A stretch of DNA of 64,000 nt from Tubiluchus corallicola (lineage: Eukaryota; Priapulida; Priapulimorpha; Priapulimorphida; Tubiluchidae): the NCBI GenBank assembly GCA_030141605.1, contig JAQGDQ010000403.1:97001-161000 (forward strand), written 5' to 3'. Position 1 is the stretch's first letter. Every line of letters begins with the position of its first letter. A model generated the notes under the pieces. The model was not told the DNA's origin, did not search any database, and saw nothing but the letters and a program-made list of their open reading frames with translations. Below, piece by piece: positions 41,701-50,700 of this stretch. The translations under genes and the position numbers were made by a program.

Positions 41701-44700
41701 GACGTGTCAAATGATTAGCGTCGTTAAAACGAAACGTCGCTAAAAGGGGAGTCGTTAAGCGAGGACTTACCGTATTGCCCTATTAAAATTTGACAAGGAG
41801 TTAATTTAAACATGCAAAAATGCACTAATGAAATTGGCTAGTAAAATAAACTGCAATAATTTAAAAACTTAATCCTTGGCTGAAAATGACAGGAAAAGAG
41901 AAACATGCAGTCAAACATCAAACAGGTTGAGCTCAGGTAAAATTTGTCCTAGTTAAGCAATAGGTTATTGCACAAATTATGTACTTAAATTATCATCTAG
42001 TAGCTAACAGGTGATACAAAGTAGGCCAGCAGTTGACCAAAACTTATAGTCATGCATTCAGACTTCAGAAGTAAAATTTCTAAAGCAGTTTAGCGATATT
42101 ATTTATCCAGTAAATTTCTTCAGAGGTAAACCAATCCAATCGTATTACAAAAGCTGCTATGCAAATATATTGATATATCTTACCCAACTAAAAAGAAACA
42201 TCAAAGAGAAGAAACTTTAAAATATCAGAAAGGACAAATATCAAAAACATGACCATTGTAACTACAACAACGTAAACAAAATTAAATAAGTCATAAACTA
42301 AACGGGGCCAAACTTAATTTACATTATTCTTGATACAGATCAGCTGAAACACTTAATATCAATTGTTTTTCATTTTTACTGCACAAACTTAACAATAATA
42401 TCAATTACAACACAACTGGCATCACCTTTTCTAGTTGGCAAAACACTTCAGCTTTAACGAGGCTCCACTCTAAGTGAAAATATCCTAACTGAATGTTATT
42501 TGCAGCTGCGTGCTCATCTAGACGTGAATCTGTGTTGATGATAATCTCCTCTGCAACCTGAAAGTAGTGTATGGCATTGTAAGTACGAAAAGAAATTAAA
42601 ACCAATAAAACACGAAACAGGTGAGTTTAGTCACTAGCTTATCAAGCCCTACATTAAGAAATGTTAGCGTACAAACAAATTTCAACCTCTAGCATTAAAG
42701 TTAATAAACCACTGAATGAATTGAATTGCACCAGACACTATATAATTTCATAGCCGGAAAAATAGTTTGATGGATGGAAAATTTCAAAAAGTTTCAAATT
42801 ATGGCACTCTCTGTGCTTTTAGGATAGAAATAGTACTTTTACATGCAGCAATCAATTCTTGAGCAATCTGCACTTAAATTTTAAATAACATGGGGCATGT
42901 GAAAGTCTTTTTCAGAGCTTCAATGCTTCAGAGAATGGCTCCAGGCAAAATAATGATTAAACACAAGAGTTACCTTATAAAGTCCTACAGATGATAAAGC
43001 TTTGCACATCTGTGTGGATACATTGAGAAGCAGAATGTCACCATCTTCCAAGCCTGGAAGCTTCACCAAGCGTAATAATAACTGCAGTGCCTTAATTTCG
43101 TTGATTGGCTATTAAAGAAAATATACAATTTAATTGAACATTCGATTTGAACAGTCATTATTATGAATAGAATTACAGTAATAATTCATCAATCCCCTTC
43201 TGCTACTTCAAATAACATTCTTATCTTTCTTGTTGAAGAGAAAAAGTGGGTAGGAGGGTAAGAGTGCCTGCCCGCACAATTTCTCCTTCAACGTAGGCAA
43301 GAGAATCATTTTAAGTTTCTGATTAAATAGATGATAAAAGGTAAAAGATAACACGGTGCATCTAATAATGGTTCATTCCACATTTTTACTCATCTTATGA
43401 TGTACAAGCATGAAGAAAAATAAGAAAGCCTAGAAAAGTATCACAAAGATAAGGCTAAATTTGAATTATAAACTTGTAAATTGGGATTTTCTTAAGCATT
43501 CTTATTACTGAATTTATAAACAAAACTAACAGAGGACTCACGTGCAACAGGAGTCGAAAAACAGCAGCCACAATCTGCAGGTACCTAACAGCCTCTTGAA
43601 TCATTTCAATATCCATCTCTCCATGGGACGCAACCTCATTCCACAACTCTATTGCACACAAGAGCGGCTGCAGGTCACCGTACTCCTGGCTTAATGTACG
43701 ATGACTGCTCAAGCGCTCGTCAAACACGGGATCTTCTTCTTCTATGTCATTGTTAGCTGCCCGTTGACTATGTGGTTCTACGCGAATAGAAGCTTTACTC
43801 ATCTGCAAGAATAAAATAAATGTTTTACCACTGGAACAAAAAGTATGGCAGCAAACAAACTGCAAGTAGAGCTAAAATACAATTTGTTAGCAACCAGTAA
43901 CAAAGCCTGTTTAAGACAATTTTTTGATAGAAACAAAGTATAAACAAGCTTAATGATGATTCAGTCCAAGAGGACATGCTGCAACCTGATTACAGAAAAA
44001 GTTTGCATATTTGCTGATACTATTATAAAATCCCTTCCATAGTCTCTACTAGTTTTTTTTTCAAAACAAACACCAACAATTTGTAAAATGTTTATGTCTA
44101 ACAGTCACGTAGATTCACTTGACTGAACACTTTCCTGCAAATCTTCGTCACTGTAATTTCATAGCTGGAGGACGTATATACATCAGAGTATGCCAGCGAC
44201 ATCTCTGCCAGTTCAGTGGCTTATTTAATCCTTTCACTACATTGATGCTTTTTAACTGGGCCACATTGACTTTTGCATATCTGACTATAACATCTTGTGG
44301 TGTGTTAGTAAAACAGAATCTTGTAATAAAGAAATAGTTGTCTGTTATTCTGTTATTAAGTACTAATATTAAATATTAGTTTTATTTCTACATATGCACA
44401 CACATAGGAGCACACACGCATACACGTGCAAACCCTCATAAATAAATATGTACTTAAATTTACAATCCAATTTTCGCAATACTAATCCATCATATGCAAT
44501 CATTTTATAAGAATGTAGAACAATCAACTAAATCTACATTTTGCCAACGATCTGCAAGTGATTTTGCGTAGTAATATACCATAAAGTACAGTATTGTGGA
44601 ATGCACCTGTCTTAAGATGCTGATTGGCTGGTTAGCGTTACTTGTTGCGAAGCAACCCCAATCCCATGGCTGTTAAACTTTTCTACAATGTTTTGCATGG

Positions 44701-47700
44701 CAGTAGCAGCAAAATAAACAGACCTGGGTGACTGTGTTTAGTGCCGAGCTTGGGCAGCAGTCTACTGCCTTCTGTCCTTTGCATGAAACTGCCGCCCTCT
44801 GTAGCAAAACGGTTGAAAAGGATAACTCTGGTCATAACAGAGACATCTTATTGAAAAGATTCTGCCTTCAAGTTCTGGATTCTGACTTGCAGTGTATTGA
44901 AGTATAAAGAATGCTGTGCTAACCATAAAAATAGCAATTACAAACAATTTGAGGTGCATAATGAGTGACCAGGAGAGTCACTTTAGCTCATTATCTTACC
45001 TCGTCATGAATAGTTTGACTCTTGAGTATGTACTGTAGGACATTGGTAATGGCTTTGTAATGCAAAACGTCAACAGATTTAGGTACAGTTTCCAGAATGT
45101 TCAAGGCTTCAGTACAGCACTGTTCAGATGAACTGTAAACAAAAAAAAACATTCAAGGATTCTATAAAATAAAAACCGAATTGAATCTTAATTTTACAAA
45201 TATGAGTGAATAACTGACATTTAGTAATATAAAAATTATTATGTTGTGAATTTAGCAAAAAATATGATAAGCAAATGATCAATTAAATAATAAAAACTGG
45301 CAACATCTTAACTGAGATTCGTACCATTCAGAGTTAAAATTCCGCATGTACAAAATGGCAGCCAGTTCGATTAAGAGTTTTGCTCTTTGAAGCGGGTCTT
45401 CACACACGTCCAGCAAATCACATATTACACTGTTACATTCAAGGCTGGTATCGTACTTCTGTCGTTTGTAGGCTGCCAGTTCAAGTGACAATAGTTTAGT
45501 TAAAACTTCGATAGAAAACCCGGAGTTAGAATCCTGCAGAAATGTGTCTCTAAAGGTCCTGAAACATAAAACATATTATCAATGTAATTCTTTCATTATT
45601 CACTTACAATTATCGTTTAATATTAAACAGTATAACAAAGTCAACGTGAACTTTCCTCTCCAGCTAAAAATGCAGATTTAAGAATATATGCGGACAAAAT
45701 CAATTTGTTATAATTTGATGTGTCATCCTTCGTAGAAGCCCTGCACCTGCCTCTAATACTACTACAGTATCAATTTGACTACATCCTTAGAAACATATCT
45801 AACCAAGCAGCAAGAATATTATTTATGAGAGGAAAATAGCCAGGTGAAGTCATCAAAACTTTGTAAAAACAAACCTTTCTCTTAAAGCAATATGATCTTG
45901 TTCTTTGCCAATATCTCTCTTCACTTTTGCCCATAAGTCAACAACACTGGATAACATTGATTGGTTGGCATCGGTGCTAACTAATCCCATTTTAGCCATG
46001 GTGGCTACACCAGTGCAAACAGTTGTTAGCGCATCACCGTAAGCGCCACTTTTTCGTTGCGAGTCGCTAAGGACCTCGTACTTGTGCCATAACTGTAAAC
46101 GTATAAAAGTGCTTTTGTACTTTTTGTAGTTGGTTTCAAGTTATTTAAGAGAAAGCTAGCACAAATGTAGTGAGGATTCCATGTACACATATTATTTGAT
46201 AAATTGAACGCGTGATGTGCATTGCATGGTGACATGGTGAGTCGAGTCAAACAATGGAATAAATTGTTTTATCTGTTTAACTTCTGTAACACAGAAATAC
46301 ATACTCTAAACTACCATTTGCCATTCTTGGAGCAAAAATCAACTAAAAACCCAAGCTGCACCATTGTCTTATATACTTCTGACAACAGTACAGGAAATAA
46401 CTGAACAGTAACAGCTTGCACTTAGACAGCAAAGTTAAGCAATGTCGAATCTAGTCAGCAACTGCATGGGTAACCGCCAGGGCAAACTACTGAATTGTTT
46501 CCGTTATTTACCTCACTGATAATAGACGAGAAAAACAGAGCACCCAACATAGCCTAGCCAAAATAGTTTCAGCATTTCATCTTACAGAATTATACTTGCC
46601 AATAAAATGCTCCCCAGCAACCAACTACACAATAAATAAATGCTGACTCTGAACAGCAGATTTTGGTTGGCAAAGTACAGAAGTGCATCTCAACATGCGT
46701 GCCTTTTTTCTTGGTTTTTGCTGTACAATAAGTATTCAAAAGATATTGAAAGCATTTGGGGGACACGGTACCATGCACGACATGGAATTATCTACATGTG
46801 CATCACATCCTACCACGCATAATAATACGTAGATTATTAATGATAAAGATTAGTTTGTCTTCCCTCTGATACAATGTTATAAAACTTTCACATTAAAAGT
46901 TTTAGTAAAACAAAAAACTAAAAAAACAGGCAGGCCTATTAAAGTAGATAAAATGTTACTGCTCTCAGGCTACCCAGTGGCAATACTTATGTTACAGCCA
47001 AGAGGAAAAGTTAAAGTCTGATTTACCTTTTTCTGCATTTCTTCATCATCAGGCGTGTTGCTACAGTAACGTGCAAGATGTTGACAACAGAATTGGAAAA
47101 ACACGATAGCGTCACTGAATTGCTGCTTATTGTAGCAAACAATTCCCAGATTAAAAGCATCCATCCCTAGTGAAATAATTTATAATTAATTACAAACGTA
47201 CCATACTTTTTTGAAGTAGTTAATAACACTGTTAAGTGGTTTGTGTTAAGTTAAAATGATTTATAATGAATTACAAACATACTACACTTTCTTGAAGTAG
47301 TTAATAAATCTGTTAAGTTTGGAAATTCTATTAACTCTAGTTAGTACACTGACAACTGATAAGGAAGGAAATACTAAAGAGTGTGTTGCTTAAAGCTGAC
47401 ACTTAGTGGAAAAAAATCATTCATGATCCATGGTTAGGACACCTCTGCCAGTTCAGTGTTTCGTCTTAGAAGCATAGCCTTGATAATGAGCTGCATTCCA
47501 GTCTCACCGCAGTCATACACATTAAGTAGACTAGGTTCTGCTAACGCATCCTGGATTCGGGCTCGTATTTTGTTGAATTGTAAAAAAAAGCTCGCAAAAA
47601 AGTTCTCGCAACATTACTATAAGTATTACTGTAACACTTTTAGATGCAATTCATACCAAAGGATTTAGACTCAGGAACAAATTTTTCCTGTCCAGATTCT

Positions 47701-50700
47701 TCAAAGAAAAGAACATCGTTCAATTGTGTAGAAACCTTTTTAGCAATGGATAATAGTGTCGAAACATCTGAAACATTTCAAACACTAACTGTATTAACTT
47801 TATAGAACCTATTCACAGACATATAGCATCAAGAAGACTTAATGGCAATTCCAAACTTTCAGTCTAGTCTTTTCACAGTAACAAAATGCAGTAGAAGAGA
47901 TCATTGCTGGTTTCTTACACATACATGTTTTTCTAAACATTTACCATACATCGATTTAAAGTGACAAAACAAACAGTTAAATGTGCATTCGAGTACGGGA
48001 CAAAAAGTTATTAAATTCAATGTTCAAGCAGTACAAAGTCCAATGAGTTGACTCAGTAACAGCAGAATGAACATAACATCTGTGCAGCTTCAGTTTATCT
48101 AACTGTAGTCGTGTGACTTATAAGCTATCTACAGTACAATGCGTGTAAACAATGCCAGAAGCTTAACATCAAACTTACCAGATGGTAATACTAACAGATG
48201 ACTAAGTAGAACATGACAGAGCACAAACAATCCCTTAATTTCCATAGTTTTTGCCGATGCAATACCTTCACATTCTGCACCAACATCAAGTTCTTTTAGC
48301 TGGAATAACTCAGTGAAACAGTATATCAGCTTTTCGATGTGAGTTACAGACTCTAAATCAAGACGTGACAGCTTTTTAGCTTGTCGAATAACTAGGTGCT
48401 CATCACACTGCTGTAACAAGCACAGGTAGCTCTTAACCAGTAGTTTATACATGGCAGCATCTAGAGTTACAGACATGAAAGACGAAACAGCTGCTTCACA
48501 CACAATCAAATGTTTCTGTATGTCACTAACATGAGTGGTGTTTGAGCAGTCAAATAGGTCAATGCTTTGGTCCATCACAAAGTCTGTCATTGTAATACTA
48601 GCACTAAGCAAGCCTACCTCAATGAAAACAGAGCACAAAATAATGTCGGTTTTCCCCTTTTTCAAACGAGAAAATCTACGGAGGAATTTCCTAGCATTGT
48701 TGGCACTAATTTCAATCATTTCACGGTCATTTGCAATGCACAAATATCTAAATAGATCCACATAAACTGAAAGCACTATGGTAAGATTTACTAGGTTCTC
48801 ACGGTCATTATTTTCTTGACCTTCAAACACTATTGCAGTGGCTTCCATCATAGGACACATTTTATTGTACAAGTTAATGAGATACTGTGCTATTTGAGCA
48901 GGTACTAAATTCACACCCTTTGCATCCCGTTCAAAAACTCTCGCTGTCCTAAAGAGTTGTTCCTGCAACAACTGCAGCTTATTTGCAAAAGAGAGAAACA
49001 CGAGTGATTGTTTGCGTAGTTCAAATGCAGTTAAGTAGTTTGATTTGTCTGCCTGTAATGCACTGTTCCAGAATTTAGCATAAAGGTTATTCGCTCGGCA
49101 AGCAAATTCTCCCGAAGAACGTTCACTGGACGTGCTTTCAAGACGACTAGCAAATAACTGAGATATTTTTACCGCTCGCGTGTAATCACCCTGCAAAACA
49201 AAACTTGCTTCACTAATATGTCAGTCAGAAGAATATTTCTAATAATCACAAAATCTTACAAATAAAAAATCAATTAATTATGATAGTGGTAGGGCTTAAT
49301 TTCCTTAGACAAATGCTAAATTGTTTTGAATTTTGATGCATAACATTAGATTAAAAGACACTTTAACAAAAGGCAGTAGATTGTATTTATAACAATGTAA
49401 AGTTGATTAATGGCTAAAACAATAATTCTAGCTTGCAGTTTTTAGAAAAATTTCATATTTTCAACTTCACAATATGATGCGAAGCCAGTCAACCTCTAAG
49501 ACAAAATTGATCTGACAAAGTTGTCTGGTTATTATGAATGCACTAATTTCAAGAAAATTCAACACAATGAGTGCGAAATTTCTTCAACTCATGACTTTGC
49601 TGATGAAACATGGCATAACTAAATAAAAAAAAAATGACTTTAAATACCAATGATACATGGTCAGTTGGTCACTGCCCATCACATTCTCTGAGGGTTCGGG
49701 AATATTGGTCAACATTTTCGCTCATGATTAAAATACAAAACAATTCAAAAAACTACAAAACAAATAAATGTGCTTGACAATATGACATACCAAATGTAAG
49801 GCTTTCATCATAAGACTGTTTAAGTGCTTGTCTAGAATCACAGAGCTTTTGACATCTCCTACAGACTGTACTAACTTGAAGCACTGCTCCATAATTCCAT
49901 CAAGAACCTCCATATATTTTATATAGTTGGCTTCCTAGAAAAAAGATGACACAAACTGATATCTTACAAACTTAATTAATCCAGGAACTAACTTCCATTC
50001 TCCTGTCATACAAACCTACTCAAACAGCTAGGCAGTAGCTAGTTCATATGGGTCATCTAGGTAGCTTACAGAATCTCACACACGTAATAATTCTCGATCA
50101 AAAATTTATATAAATTAATTTTAGCTTTTACCATAAGAATTCATAAAGATTTATTTAAAAAGTCATGAAAGTTTAATTTTATGTTTAAATATTTACTTAT
50201 TTCAAATTTAAAAGCACTAGTTAGCGATTACGATTTAGATTCTTGAAAATTTTGATTTCTTTCATATCTTGATTATTTTCATTGTTGTTGTCTAGGACAC
50301 ATCTTGCATGCATCAATAAACACATTTGAACTTTATATAAGTATAATATAACATACCTCTTTAGAGTTTAAGCATGCTGTTTTATCTATACAAACTTGAA
50401 GAACTTTTAGTGCTGAATGCACTGACTGCTTTTTTTGGTGATGTATCTCAAGCTTAAATTTCTAAACGAAGAACAGAAAAATCTCACAAACTTGAAATTT
50501 GACAATATAAATATGTCTACTTCTAAATATGTTAAATTCCAAAAGGGGATAAGAAAGAATATTCTGAATTATACTAATTAGACATTTCTAAAGAACAAAA
50601 TCAAAGTTTAAACTCCTGTGCCTCTAGACATGGCCATTTTTATATGCTGTTGTCTGATAAGAAATTAAAGCACTGTTAATACATCTACATTTTATAAAAA

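Noticed and set aside
45730-45840. LINE-like peptide (DYILRNISNQAARILF) near separase exon 7
   Set aside because: It resembles a reverse-transcriptase-linked motif, but the match is too short and degenerate to annotate.
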